Shown here piece by piece: positions 14,823 through 23,347 of a stretch of DNA of 48,959 nucleotides; position 1 is the stretch's first letter, and each line of letters begins with the position of its first letter. The DNA is from JBFXAF01 sp050184585. Lineage in GTDB: Bacteria; Pseudomonadota; Alphaproteobacteria; Rhizobiales; Rhizobiaceae. The position numbers and the translations under genes are program-made. The stretch lies in contig JBFXAF010000019.1 of the NCBI GenBank assembly GCA_050184585.1, forward strand, positions 1 to 48,959, read 5' to 3'. A model generated the notes under the pieces. The model did not search any database and had not been told where the DNA came from. It worked only from the letters and a program-made list of their open reading frames with translations.

Positions 14823-15890
14823 ATGCGACCGATGCACTTCTTGCGATGGGCGACATTGGCGCTGGTCCTGGCGCTGGGCCTCGCCGATGCCGGACCTGCG
14901 CTCGCCAAGGAACCGCTCGCAAAGAACCTCTTCGGCGCAAAGAAGCTGCCGGCGGCGGCGGCGGCCAAGTCCTACGGCTTCTACTCCAAGGGTTGCTTCG
15001 CCGGCGGCGTCGCTATCGCCACGGATGGCCCGACATGGCAGGCGATGCGGCTGTCCCGCAACCGGCGCTGGGGCCATCCGACCATGGTCCGTCTCGTCGA
15101 GAAGCTGTCTCGCGACGCGACCGCGGACGGCTGGCCCGGCCTGCTGATCGGCGATCTCTCGCAGCCGCGCGGCGGACCGATGCTGACCGGTCATGCGTCG
15201 CACCAGATCGGCCTCGACGCCGACATCTGGCTGACCCCGATGCCCGACCGCAAGCTGACGCCGACCGAGCGCGAGAACATGAGCGCGGTCTCCGTCATCA
15301 AGAAGAACGGCCTGACGGTGGATGAACGCATCTGGACGCCGGCGCACGCGCGGCTCCTCAAGCGCGCCGCGTCCTATCGGGAGGTCGAGCGTGTCCTGGT
15401 CCATCCCGGAATCAAGAAGAAGCTCTGCGAGACGACGACCGGCGACCGATCCTGGTTGCGAAAGATCCGGCCCTTCTGGGGCCATGACTACCACTTCCAC
15501 GTCCGCATCGGCTGCCAGCCTGGATCGAGCGGTTGCAAGGAACAGGATCCGACGCCCGCCAGCGATGGATGCGACAAGTCGCTCGCCTGGTGGTTCACGG
15601 AGGAGCCCTGGCGACCCGCGACGGGCCCGGCGAAACCAAAGGCGCGAGACGTCATGACGATGTCGAGCCTTCCGGCGGCCTGCCGTGCGGTCCTGGATGC
15701 CGCCGACCCGGTTTCGGAAGCCGCCGTCACCATGGGCGCCGGTGGTACGATGCTCGCATCCGGCAAGGCGTCGAATGCCGAGCCCTCCGCTTTCGCGACG
15801 ATCGAATCGACCCTGCCGGTCGCCGCCAGCGCGTTCGCCGCGACACCGGAGAACGCAATTCCGATCCCCAGGCCCCGCCCGGCCGACTGA
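14823..15890 (+). CDS. mepA: Penicillin-insensitive murein endopeptidase
   Basis: A secreted LAS-type zinc endopeptidase (peptidase family M74) that cuts DD- and LD-crosslinks in peptidoglycan. The N-terminus is a signal peptide (LALVLALGLADAGPALA). Zinc ligands are in GHASHQIGLDADIW and in WGHDYHFHVRIGC. Paired cysteines (KGCF, KKLC, IGCQ, SGCK, DGCD) suggest periplasmic disulfides, as in the family. At 355 residues it is longer than the usual ~275; the last 75 are Ala/Pro-rich and probably unstructured. The ATG at 14823 has GGAG upstream; an ATG at 14832 is an alternative. A CtrA-like box precedes it. Confidence 0.93.
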   Translation: MRPMHFLRWATLALVLALGLADAGPALAKEPLAKNLFGAKKLPAAAAAKSYGFYSKGCFAGGVAIATDGPTWQAMRLSRNRRWGHPTMVRLVEKLSRDATADGWPGLLIGDLSQPRGGPMLTGHASHQIGLDADIWLTPMPDRKLTPTERENMSAVSVIKKNGLTVDERIWTPAHARLLKRAASYREVERVLVHPGIKKKLCETTTGDRSWLRKIRPFWGHDYHFHVRIGCQPGSSGCKEQDPTPASDGCDKSLAWWFTEEPWRPATGPAKPKARDVMTMSSLPAACRAVLDAADPVSEAAVTMGAGGTMLASGKASNAEPSAFATIESTLPVAASAFAATPENAIPIPRPRPAD

Positions 15891-15985
15891 GTGAGCGAAA
15901 ACTGTTGGCTGCGGCGGCGCACCCTCCCGGTACGGCGCATCCTGCTCTATAGCGTGATGCAATCGATCGACGTCCGGAAGTCCAG

Positions 15986-16369
15986 TTGACCGCACCCCTG
16001 CGCCTCGCACTGATCGCCCACGACGAGAAGAAGGACGACATGGTCTCCTTCGCCGACGCGCATCGCGATTGGCTCGCCACCTGCGAACTCGTCGCCACCG
16101 GAACGACGGGCCAGCGCATCATTGACGCCTGTCCCGGCCTCACCCTGCGTCGCATGAAGAGCGGGCCGCTCGGCGGCGACCAGCAGATCGGCTCCCTCAT
16201 CGCCGACGGCGCGGTCGACGCGGTCATTTTCCTCGTTGATCCTCTTACGCCATTGCCGCATGACGTGGACGTGAAGGCTTTGATGCGTCTTGCCGCCGTC
16301 TACGATGTCCCCCTCGCACTCAACCGGGCGACGGCGGAGATGCTGGTGGCCGCGTGGGGAGGACGTTGA
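15986..16369 (+). CDS. mgsA: Methylglyoxal synthase
   Basis: It converts dihydroxyacetone phosphate to methylglyoxal and phosphate, relieving sugar-phosphate stress. The 127-residue protein has ALIAHDEKKDDMV at the N-terminus, the phosphate-binding TGTTGQRI near 38-45, and SGPLGGDQQIG with catalytic Asp65. The start is a TTG at 15986 preceded by GGAAG; no ATG fits. It overlaps glk by one base (TGATG), so methylglyoxal formation and glucose phosphorylation are translationally linked here. Confidence 0.95.
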   Translation: MTAPLRLALIAHDEKKDDMVSFADAHRDWLATCELVATGTTGQRIIDACPGLTLRRMKSGPLGGDQQIGSLIADGAVDAVIFLVDPLTPLPHDVDVKALMRLAAVYDVPLALNRATAEMLVAAWGGR

Positions 16370-17397
16370 TGGCCGCGAACGAGGGGGAGACGGTTCTGAA
16401 CTTCCCGATCCTGATCGGCGACATCGGCGGCACCAATGCGCGTTTCGCGGTGCTCGTCGACGCCTACGCCGATCCGAAGCAGTTCCCGATCGTTCAGACG
16501 GCGGATTTCCCCACGATCGATGATGCGATCCAGGCCACGATCCTCGACCACACTTCGATCCAGCCGCGTTCGGCGGTTCTCGCCGTCGCCGGTCCGGTGG
16601 ACGGGGACGAGATCGAACTGACCAACTGCAACTGGATCGTCAAGCCGCGAGAGATGTTTGCGTCGGTGGGACTGAGCGACATCGTGGTCCTCAACGATTT
16701 CGAGGCGCAGGCGCTTGCCGTCGTGGCGCTGGGTGAGGGGGACTTGCAAAAGATCGGCCCCGGGACGCCTGAGCCGACGGCTGGCCGGGTGGTGCTGGGC
16801 CCTGGTACCGGCCTTGGCGTCGCCGGACTCATTCATGCCTGCCACCGCTGGATCCCCGTGCCCGGAGAAGGTGGGCACATGGACATCGGACCGCGCACAG
16901 CGCGCGACCATCAGATATTCCCGCATATCGAACGCATCGACGGCCGGGTGTCGGGAGAACAGATCCTGTGCGGCCGCGGGCTGGTCAATCTCTACCGGGC
17001 CGTGGCGAAGGCCGACGGAGCCGTGACGCGTTTCCAGACGCCGGCGGAGATCACCGGGGCGGCGCTCGACAGGAGCGATCCGGTCGCCGTCGAGGCGCTC
17101 GACCTCTTCGTCACATGCCTCGGCCGCACGGCCGGCGACCTCGCGCTGGTGTTCATGAGCCGCGGCGGCGTCTACCTCACCGGCGGGATCGCCCAGAAGA
17201 TCGTGCCGGCGTTGATGTCGGGCGGGTTCCGCGCGGCATTCGAGGACAAGGCCCCGCACAGTGCACTGATGCGCTCGATGCCCGTCTACGTCATCACCCA
17301 TCCGCTCGCGGCGCTCGCCGGGCTCGCCGCCTATGCGCGAACCCCGGGACGGTTCGGCGTGGAGACGGGCGGCCGCCGCTGGCGGGATGTTTCCTGA
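16369..17397 (+). CDS. glk: Glucokinase (bacterial Glk type)
   Basis: It phosphorylates glucose with ATP to glucose 6-phosphate. The 342-residue protein has the ATP phosphate-binding GDIGGTNARFAV near residue 20, the sugar-binding VLNDFEAQALA near 110, and LGPGTGLGVAGL near 145. The PGEGGHMDIGPR segment and GGVYLTGGIAQKI near 265 complete the family pattern. The ATG at 16369 overlaps the mgsA stop (TGATG), favouring it over an upstream in-frame GTG at 16354. Confidence 0.96.
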   Translation: MAANEGETVLNFPILIGDIGGTNARFAVLVDAYADPKQFPIVQTADFPTIDDAIQATILDHTSIQPRSAVLAVAGPVDGDEIELTNCNWIVKPREMFASVGLSDIVVLNDFEAQALAVVALGEGDLQKIGPGTPEPTAGRVVLGPGTGLGVAGLIHACHRWIPVPGEGGHMDIGPRTARDHQIFPHIERIDGRVSGEQILCGRGLVNLYRAVAKADGAVTRFQTPAEITGAALDRSDPVAVEALDLFVTCLGRTAGDLALVFMSRGGVYLTGGIAQKIVPALMSGGFRAAFEDKAPHSALMRSMPVYVITHPLAALAGLAAYARTPGRFGVETGGRRWRDVS

Positions 17398-17453
17398 GGG
17401 GCAGACCGTCGCACCCGACGCCATAGGCAAATGCGGATCGGGACTGTAAGAGG

Positions 17454-19346
17454 GTGCCGCGCCGCCCAGGGCGGCGGCGGGAGCACCGGAACAGCGCATT
17501 GAGCCTGCCAGGACACAACACGACGCTGCAATCGTCCGGCGAGATCGTCGCCGTCATCCGGCGTGTCTTCGCCGAGAACGGCCGCGCCTATGTCGGCGCC
17601 TATGTGCTCGCCGCGTTCTTCCTGCTGACCGTCGCCGCGACCACCGCATTCAGCGCCTGGATCATGCGCGACGTCATCGACGAGGTCTTCTATGCGCGCC
17701 GGACCGACCTGATCGCACTGATCTGCGGATCGATCGTCGTCGCGTTCGCGCTGCGCGGCTTCGCCATGTACGCGCAGGCCGTCCTGCTCGCAAAGATCGG
17801 CAACAACCTCGTCGCCCGCTACCAGAAGCGCATCTTCGAGCATCTTCTGGCTCTGGACATGGGGTTCTTCTCCGACACGCGGTCAGGCTATCTGGCCGCC
17901 CAGATCGCGCAGAACGTCGGCGGCATCCGCGACCTCCTCAACATCACGCTGACGTCGATCGCCCGTGACATGGTGGGCCTCGTCGCGCTTGTGGCGGTCA
18001 TGATCGTCCAGGATCCGATCTTGTCGGCGATCGCGCTGCTGGTGGCGCCGCCGCTCGCATACTCGGTCGCCTATCTGATGCGGCGGCTGCGCGATGTGAC
18101 CCGCCAGTCGGTCGAGATCAATTCGCGTCTCCTCGGCGCCTTCCAGGAAACCATACAGGGCGTCTCGGTCGTCAAGGCCTTCACGATGGAAAGCCAGCTT
18201 GCCCGTCGCGTCGCCACGCTGATCGAGGATGCGGAGGCCAAGAACAACAAGATCGCCCGTGTCTCCGAGCGCGTCGGACCCGTCGCCGAGATGCTGGCGG
18301 GATTCGCCGTCGCCGGGGTCATCGCCTATGCCGGGCTTCGCGCCGCAGGCGCCGACCAGCCGCCGGGAACGGTGTTCGCCTTCGTCACGGCGCTGCTGCT
18401 CGCCTACGACCCAGCCCGCCGCCTCGCGCGCGTTCAGGTCGGACTGGAGCGCTCCCTCGTCAACGCGCGCATGATCTACGAACTCCTCGATACCGTGCCG
18501 CGGCAGGCCGACGCTCCTGGCGCGCATCGACTCGAGGTCGCGATGGGGCGGGTCGCCTTCGACGACGTCTCGTTCGCCTACGTCGACGGCACGCCCGTGC
18601 TCGACCGCGTCTCCTTCGTCGCCGAGGCCGGTCGGATGACCGCGATCGTCGGCGGTTCCGGCGCCGGAAAGTCCACTCTCGTCGCGCTGCTGGAGCGGTT
18701 CTACGACGTGGACGCCGGGCGCATCGCCATCGACGGCCAGGACATCGCCCTCGTCTCGAAGGCCTCGTTGCGCGCCTCGATGGCCTACGTCTCGCAGCAG
18801 CCCTATCTCTTCGAGGGCACGATCCGCGACAACATCCGCTACGGCCGCGAGGACGCGACCGACGCCGAGATCGAGGCGGCCGCGAAGCACGCCGAAGCGC
18901 ACGACTTCATCCTCCGCCAGCCGTTGGGATACGATACGCCGATCGGAGAGAACGGCGCCACGCTTTCCGGCGGCCAGCGGCAGCGGATATCGATCGCCCG
19001 CGCCATCGTCCGGAACGCCCGGATCCTCATCCTGGACGAGGCGACGTCGGCTCTCGACAACGAGTCCGAAGCGAAGGTGCAGCAAGCCGTCTCCGACGTC
19101 ATGGAGGGTCGCACGTCCATCGTCATCGCCCACCGGCTGTCGACGGTCATGAGCGCCGACAAAATCGTGGTGCTCGAGTTCGGCCGCGTCGTCGAACAGG
19201 GCAATCACCGGACGCTCCTCGCCCGCAAGAACGGTGTCTATGCGCGCTACTACAACATGCAGGACAACCGTGGCCTCGGGCTCGCCGACGATGTCGACGG
19301 CGAGCCTCCACAGCCGGTGACCGGGCGGACGCAGAGCGCTCTCTGA
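17454..19346 (+). CDS. ABC exporter, fused membrane and ATP-binding domains (MsbA-like)
   Basis: A 630-residue half-transporter expected to act as a homodimer exporting a lipid, glycolipid or peptide. The membrane domain (about 30-320) has six segments, starting with AYVLAAFFLLTVAATTAFSAW. The nucleotide-binding domain has Walker A GGSGAGKST (near 405), the Q-loop region SQQPYLFEGT, signature LSGGQRQRISIARA and Walker B ILILDEATSALD, then the switch His in IVIAHRLS. The start is uncertain: GTG at 17454 gives an Arg-rich leader, TTG at 17499 would begin at SLPGHN. Its stop overlaps the start of a glycosyltransferase gene (TGATG), which points to export of a glycosylated product. Confidence 0.9.
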   Translation: MPRRPGRRREHRNSALSLPGHNTTLQSSGEIVAVIRRVFAENGRAYVGAYVLAAFFLLTVAATTAFSAWIMRDVIDEVFYARRTDLIALICGSIVVAFALRGFAMYAQAVLLAKIGNNLVARYQKRIFEHLLALDMGFFSDTRSGYLAAQIAQNVGGIRDLLNITLTSIARDMVGLVALVAVMIVQDPILSAIALLVAPPLAYSVAYLMRRLRDVTRQSVEINSRLLGAFQETIQGVSVVKAFTMESQLARRVATLIEDAEAKNNKIARVSERVGPVAEMLAGFAVAGVIAYAGLRAAGADQPPGTVFAFVTALLLAYDPARRLARVQVGLERSLVNARMIYELLDTVPRQADAPGAHRLEVAMGRVAFDDVSFAYVDGTPVLDRVSFVAEAGRMTAIVGGSGAGKSTLVALLERFYDVDAGRIAIDGQDIALVSKASLRASMAYVSQQPYLFEGTIRDNIRYGREDATDAEIEAAAKHAEAHDFILRQPLGYDTPIGENGATLSGGQRQRISIARAIVRNARILILDEATSALDNESEAKVQQAVSDVMEGRTSIVIAHRLSTVMSADKIVVLEFGRVVEQGNHRTLLARKNGVYARYYNMQDNRGLGLADDVDGEPPQPVTGRTQSAL

Positions 19347-20797
19347 TGGATGCTCCGGCCGCGACGCGCGAGGCCGTCGTCTTCGACATATCGCTTCTTG
19401 CCCTTCACGGCGGCCATGCCGTCGGCATCATCAGGGTGATGCGCGAACTGGCGCGCTGGGCGCGCGCCAACCGGACCGACGTCGCCTTCGTGTTCTTCGA
19501 TCGCGCGCTCGGGGTGTTTCGGCGGATCATGCCGGAGCACCTCGACGACATCGTCGCCGGGCGGGCGCTGATCGACATGTCGCGGCTCCCGGATCCGGGC
19601 CGGTCGCGCCGGACCCTTCCCGAGCGCCTCCCGTCGGCGCTGCGCGGGCTCGGTTACTGGCTGCGAAGTCCGCGCCGGCAGGCGGTGGTAGCCCTCGAGC
19701 GGGCGCGCCTGGCTGGCCGGGCACGCCGCGCCTGGACCGAGCCTTTCGTGCGGCGGCTGCTCTCCGCGCGCGAGACCGTCGAGCTGGTCGGGCCCGACGG
19801 CGGGCGGAGGATGCTGCTGCCGTTCGATCTGGCCGCCGGCGAACCCTATGATTTCGGTCCGGAGGATACGCTCCTCTATGCCGGTTCCGACTGGTCGGCC
19901 CGCACCTGCGAAGCGGTCGCCGCGCTCAAGGCCCTATCCGGTTTGCGGGTGGCCTTCGTCAGCTACGATGTGATTCCGCTGAAGTCGCCGCACTTCTTCG
20001 TGGCTGACAGGGCAGCCGCGTTCAAGGCGATGTTCGACGCGGTCATTGCGATGACCGACGTGGTCATGGTGACGGCGCGTTCGGTGGCCGCCGACATCGC
20101 CGGCTACTGCGAGGCGCACGGCATGGTGGCCCCGCAGGCGCGTCTCTTCCTGCCGGGCTCCGACCTCGTCGACGCCGGCGTCGCGCCGACTGTTCTCCCG
20201 TTCGGCCTGCAGGCAGGTCGCTACGCCCTGTTCGTCAGCACGATCGAGCCCCGCAAGGGCCATCGCCTGCTGTTCGATGCCTGGAAGCGGCTCGAGACCG
20301 AAGGCGTGCCCCGCCGCTCCGACTTCAGACTGGTCTTCGTCGGGCGGCGCGGCTGGATGGTCGATGCGCTGATGGCTGACATCGAGGCGCACCCGTCGTT
20401 CGGTTCGTCCCTTCTTGTGCTCTCCTCGGTCGACGACCATGAACTGCATGCCCTTTACCAGGGCGCCGCCTTCACGCTCTTTCCCTCCCGCGACGAGGGT
20501 TATGGGCTTCCGGTCGTCGAGTCGTTCAGGCACGGCAAGGCCGTCCTGGCGTCCTCGGCGGGCGCTCTCCCCGAAGTGATCGGGGATTTTTCGCCGCAGC
20601 TCGATCCGCGGGACGAAGACGCCTGGCTTGCCGCCTTGCGGCGTTGGATCGAGGATCCAGCCGCCCGCGCGCCCTATGAAGCCGCGCTCGCCCGCCACTA
20701 CCGGCATCCGGGATGGGCCGAGGCGGCGGCGACCTTCTTCGCCGTGCTTGCATCAGACGCCGAGCCCGCGGCGGCCCGGTTCGAAGGAACAGGTTGA
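19346..20797 (+). CDS. Glycosyltransferase family 4 protein
   Basis: A 483-residue GT-B glycosyltransferase expected to transfer a sugar from a nucleotide donor in the cytoplasm. The C-terminal donor domain is clear: FVSTIEPRKGHRLLFDAW (near 292), then the EX7E motif DEGYGLPVVES near residue 380, and SSAGALPEVIGD. The N-terminal domain begins VVFDISLLALHGGHAVGIIRVMREL. The long Arg-rich middle (about 85-135) is less typical. It is translationally coupled to the ABC exporter gene, so the two may make and export one surface glycoconjugate. Neither donor nor acceptor can be named. Confidence 0.85.
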   Translation: MDAPAATREAVVFDISLLALHGGHAVGIIRVMRELARWARANRTDVAFVFFDRALGVFRRIMPEHLDDIVAGRALIDMSRLPDPGRSRRTLPERLPSALRGLGYWLRSPRRQAVVALERARLAGRARRAWTEPFVRRLLSARETVELVGPDGGRRMLLPFDLAAGEPYDFGPEDTLLYAGSDWSARTCEAVAALKALSGLRVAFVSYDVIPLKSPHFFVADRAAAFKAMFDAVIAMTDVVMVTARSVAADIAGYCEAHGMVAPQARLFLPGSDLVDAGVAPTVLPFGLQAGRYALFVSTIEPRKGHRLLFDAWKRLETEGVPRRSDFRLVFVGRRGWMVDALMADIEAHPSFGSSLLVLSSVDDHELHALYQGAAFTLFPSRDEGYGLPVVESFRHGKAVLASSAGALPEVIGDFSPQLDPRDEDAWLAALRRWIEDPAARAPYEAALARHYRHPGWAEAAATFFAVLASDAEPAAARFEGTG

Positions 20798-20879
20798 TCG
20801 CACGGCAGCCCCTTCAACCCGGCGGGCACTTGCTCTAGACAGGCGGCATGCCCGCCGGAACCCAATCGAGGAGGACCAT

Positions 20880-21701
20880 TTGAACAACGCACCCATGCGC
20901 CTCGTTGTGGTCGGCGCGGCCGGCCGGATGGGGCAGGCGCTCGTCCGCGCCGTCCATGGCGCCGAGGGCGTGGAAGTGTCCGGCGCCGTCGAGCGCGAAG
21001 GCTCGCCGCAGCTCGGCCGCGATGTCGGTGAACTCGCCGGCGTCGGGCGGCTGGGCGTCCCGATCTCCGACGATCCGCTGCCGGTCTTCGCCAGTGCCGA
21101 CGGGGTGCTCGACTTCACCGTGCCCGCGGCGACCGTCGTCTTCGCCGGCTACGCGGCCCAGGCGCACATCGCTCACGTCATCGGCACCACCGGCTGCGCC
21201 CCCGATGACGACGCCAGGATCGCCGCTGCCGCCCGCCACACCGCGATCGTCAAGTCCGGCAACATGAGCCTCGGCGTCAACCTGCTCGCGGCGCTGGTCG
21301 AGAAGGCCGCGCGGGCGCTCGATCCGGCCGAGTTCGACATCGAGGTGCTGGAGATGCACCATCGCATGAAGGTCGACGCGCCGTCGGGCACCGCGCTGCT
21401 GCTCGGCGAGGCCGCCGCGAAGGGCCGCGAGCTGGCGCTCGCCGAAAACAGCGTCCGGGTGCGCGACGGCATCACCGGACCGAGGCCGCGCGGCGCCATC
21501 GGCTTCGCGACGCTCAGGGGCGGCTCGGTCGTCGGCGAACACTCGGTCTTCCTCTCCGGTCCGGGCGAGCGCGTCGTGCTCTCGCATCACGCGGAGGACC
21601 GTTCGCTGTTCGCGCGCGGCGCACTGAAGGCCGCGCTCTGGGCCTGGCGCAGCAAGCCCGGCCTCTACTCCATGCGCGATGTGCTCGGGCTCTCGGACTG
21701 A
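20880..21701 (+). CDS. dapB: 4-hydroxy-tetrahydrodipicolinate reductase
   Basis: It reduces hydroxy-tetrahydrodipicolinate with NAD(P)H in lysine/DAP synthesis. The nucleotide-binding GAAGRMGQ is near residue 12, GTTGCAPDD near 100, and the catalytic EMHHRMKVDAPSGTAL near 155-170 contains the conserved His pair, Lys and SGTA loop. It is 273 residues long. The start is taken as TTG at 20880 because AGGAGG sits 5 nt before it; an ATG at 20895 is 20 nt from that site. gpmA follows after 20 nt. Confidence 0.96.
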   Translation: MNNAPMRLVVVGAAGRMGQALVRAVHGAEGVEVSGAVEREGSPQLGRDVGELAGVGRLGVPISDDPLPVFASADGVLDFTVPAATVVFAGYAAQAHIAHVIGTTGCAPDDDARIAAAARHTAIVKSGNMSLGVNLLAALVEKAARALDPAEFDIEVLEMHHRMKVDAPSGTALLLGEAAAKGRELALAENSVRVRDGITGPRPRGAIGFATLRGGSVVGEHSVFLSGPGERVVLSHHAEDRSLFARGALKAALWAWRSKPGLYSMRDVLGLSD

Positions 21702-21721
21702 CCAGCAAGGAAAGGAACGCC

Positions 21722-22339
21722 ATGTCTGGAACACTCGTGCTCGTGCGCCACGGCCAGAGCGAATGGAACCTGAAGAACCTCTTCACCGGCTGGCGCGACG
21801 TCGACCTGACAGAACTGGGCCATGCGGAGGCGAAGGCAGCCGGCGACAAGCTGAAGGCGCTGGGGCTGAACTTCGACATCGCCTTCACCTCGGCGCTGAA
21901 GCGCGCGCAGAAGACCTGCCAGCACATCCTCGACGGCGTCGGCCAGCCGGACCTCGAGACGATCCGCGACCAGGCGCTGAACGAGCGCGACTACGGCGAC
22001 TTGTCGGGGCTCAACAAGGATGATGCGCGCAAGAAATGGGGCGACGAGCAGGTGCACGTCTGGCGTCGCTCCTACGACGTGCCGCCGCCGGGCGGCGAGA
22101 GCCTGCGCGACACCGGGGCGCGCGTCTGGCCCTACTACATGCACACCATCCAGCCGCATGTCCTGCGCGGCCGCACCGTACTGGTCGCGGCCCATGGCAA
22201 TTCGCTGCGCTCCCTCATCATGGCGCTCGACGGTTTGTCGGGCGAGGAGATCGTCAAGGTCGAGATCGGCACGGGCGTGCCATACGTCTACCGCCTGAAC
22301 CCGGATTCCACCGTGGCGTCGAAGACGGTGCTGGAGTAG
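21722..22339 (+). CDS. gpmA: 2,3-bisphosphoglycerate-dependent phosphoglycerate mutase
   Basis: It interconverts 3- and 2-phosphoglycerate in glycolysis through a phosphohistidine. The phospho-acceptor His10 is in LVLVRHGQSEWN, the acid/base Glu is in NERDYGDLSG near residue 88, and the second His is in VAAHGNSLRSLI near 155. At 205 residues it is the shorter alphaproteobacterial form (enteric enzymes are about 250). AAGGAAAGGAAC upstream gives a good ribosome site. It is 20 nt after dapB and followed by a strong hairpin. Confidence 0.95.
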   Translation: MSGTLVLVRHGQSEWNLKNLFTGWRDVDLTELGHAEAKAAGDKLKALGLNFDIAFTSALKRAQKTCQHILDGVGQPDLETIRDQALNERDYGDLSGLNKDDARKKWGDEQVHVWRRSYDVPPPGGESLRDTGARVWPYYMHTIQPHVLRGRTVLVAAHGNSLRSLIMALDGLSGEEIVKVEIGTGVPYVYRLNPDSTVASKTVLE

Positions 22340-22342
22340 CGG

Positions 22343-22365
22343 CGGCCGGCGTCACGCGCCGGCCG
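22343..22365 (+). terminator. Terminator-like hairpin after gpmA
   Basis: CGGCCGGCG and CGCCGGCCG form a perfect 9-bp stem with the loop TCACG, 4 nt after the gpmA stop. No T-run follows (ACAAACGCG), so termination may need Rho. Confidence 0.55.
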
Positions 22366-22374
22366 ACAAACGCG

Positions 22375-22403
22375 TTGACACTCCCGGTCACGGCCCTTAT
22401 GTC
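22375..22403 (+). promoter_or_regulatory. Housekeeping promoter for tRNA-Leu
   Basis: TTGACA (22375-22380) is a perfect -35 box, followed after 17 nt by TATGTC (22398-22403). Start of transcription near 22410 puts the promoter directly before the tRNA at 22416. Confidence 0.65.
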
Positions 22404-22415
22404 AGCGCCTGCCGT

Positions 22416-22500
<85 letters not shown>

Positions 22501-22583
22501 TTTCCCGTTTGGTTCGTCGTTTCCGACATCGGCTCCGCGATGACGGTGCGAGGGATGGACGCAAGCCTCCCAGGCGACGGCGC

Positions 22584-23336
22584 TCAGGGCCTTACAGGGT
22601 TGTACTCGTAGTGCCAGGGCTCGCGGGGGTTCTCCAACGGCCCCTCGAACGGTTCGCCTGACGCGGAAACGGCGTCCTTCAGTCTTTCGGTCCAGCCATC
22701 GGCGTCCCAGACGCTGTCGATGATCCTGGTGTTGGCCGCCGCGATCACCGCTCCGGCCCTGGCGATCTGGAAATCGAAGGCCTGCGCGCGGCCGTGCGGC
22801 GAGAGACCCGGGGCCGCGATGAAGACGGCGCCGGAGGGCTTCCAGGCGGAGAGGAAGGCGCGGAACTCCCTCTCGCTCGCCCTTGGCTGCTCCGAGAACC
22901 AGTAGGAAACGGCCGCTGCGATCTCCGCGGCCCCGCTGGCCACGGAGGCGTTCCTGTTCCAGTTGGCGATCTGTTCGTCCAGGCTGCGCACGTTGTTGTT
23001 GACGCGCAGCGTAAAGCCGGGATTGCGCTCTTCGAATGCGGCGGTGACCTTTTCGATGGCCCGCAGCGCCTGCCCATGCGCCTCCGAACCCTCATAGGCC
23101 TCGATCTCCGCGCGGGTCCAGCTCCAGCGGCTGTCGAGGCTGCGTGCGCTTCGGAGGTAGCTTCTGAGGGCGAGCAGCCGGCGGCCGTCGCCGTCTATCC
23201 GGGCAAGCGCGTCATGCACCTTCTCGGGCAGTCCGGCGGTGAGCGCTTCGATCTGCGGTTGTGCGGAGGCCCGACAGGAGAACAGGAGAATGATCGCCAC
23301 GCAGATCCGTCGAAACCGATCGGCTTGGCCTTGCAT
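22584..23336 (-). CDS. Secreted M15-like (D-Ala-D-Ala carboxypeptidase/VanY-type) peptidase
   Basis: A 250-residue exported protein with a signal peptide (CVAIILLFSCRASA, cleaved before QPQ). The metal-site pattern of LAS-type peptidases is visible near the C-terminus: PGLSPHGRAQAFDFQI (His and Asp) and EPWHYEYNP (His). This suggests cleavage of peptidoglycan peptides in the periplasm. The preceding helical region has no identified domain. The start at MQGQADRF is chosen for the signal peptide; an upstream in-frame extension would be Arg/Gly-rich and overlap DUF1513. It lies 11 nt downstream of the DUF1513 gene and may be the last gene of the iron locus. Confidence 0.65.
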   Translation of the reverse strand: MQGQADRFRRICVAIILLFSCRASAQPQIEALTAGLPEKVHDALARIDGDGRRLLALRSYLRSARSLDSRWSWTRAEIEAYEGSEAHGQALRAIEKVTAAFEERNPGFTLRVNNNVRSLDEQIANWNRNASVASGAAEIAAAVSYWFSEQPRASEREFRAFLSAWKPSGAVFIAAPGLSPHGRAQAFDFQIARAGAVIAAANTRIIDSVWDADGWTERLKDAVSASGEPFEGPLENPREPWHYEYNPVRP

Positions 23337-23347
23337 CGGGCGCTTCC

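Noticed and set aside
13481..15325. A 614-codon open frame on the + strand opposite dapE and running into mepA
   Set aside because: It mirrors dapE in the complementary frame. GC-rich codon bias opens antisense frames. No motif, ribosome site or sensible composition.
17883..19208. A 441-codon open frame opposite the ABC exporter
   Set aside because: Arg/Asp/Gly-rich antisense shadow of a clearly coding gene with Walker motifs on the + strand.
20821..20845. TTGCTCTAGAC upstream of dapB resembling the end of the stop-anchored repeat
   Set aside because: Only 11 nt match, with no extension and no adjacent stop codon on that strand; probably chance.
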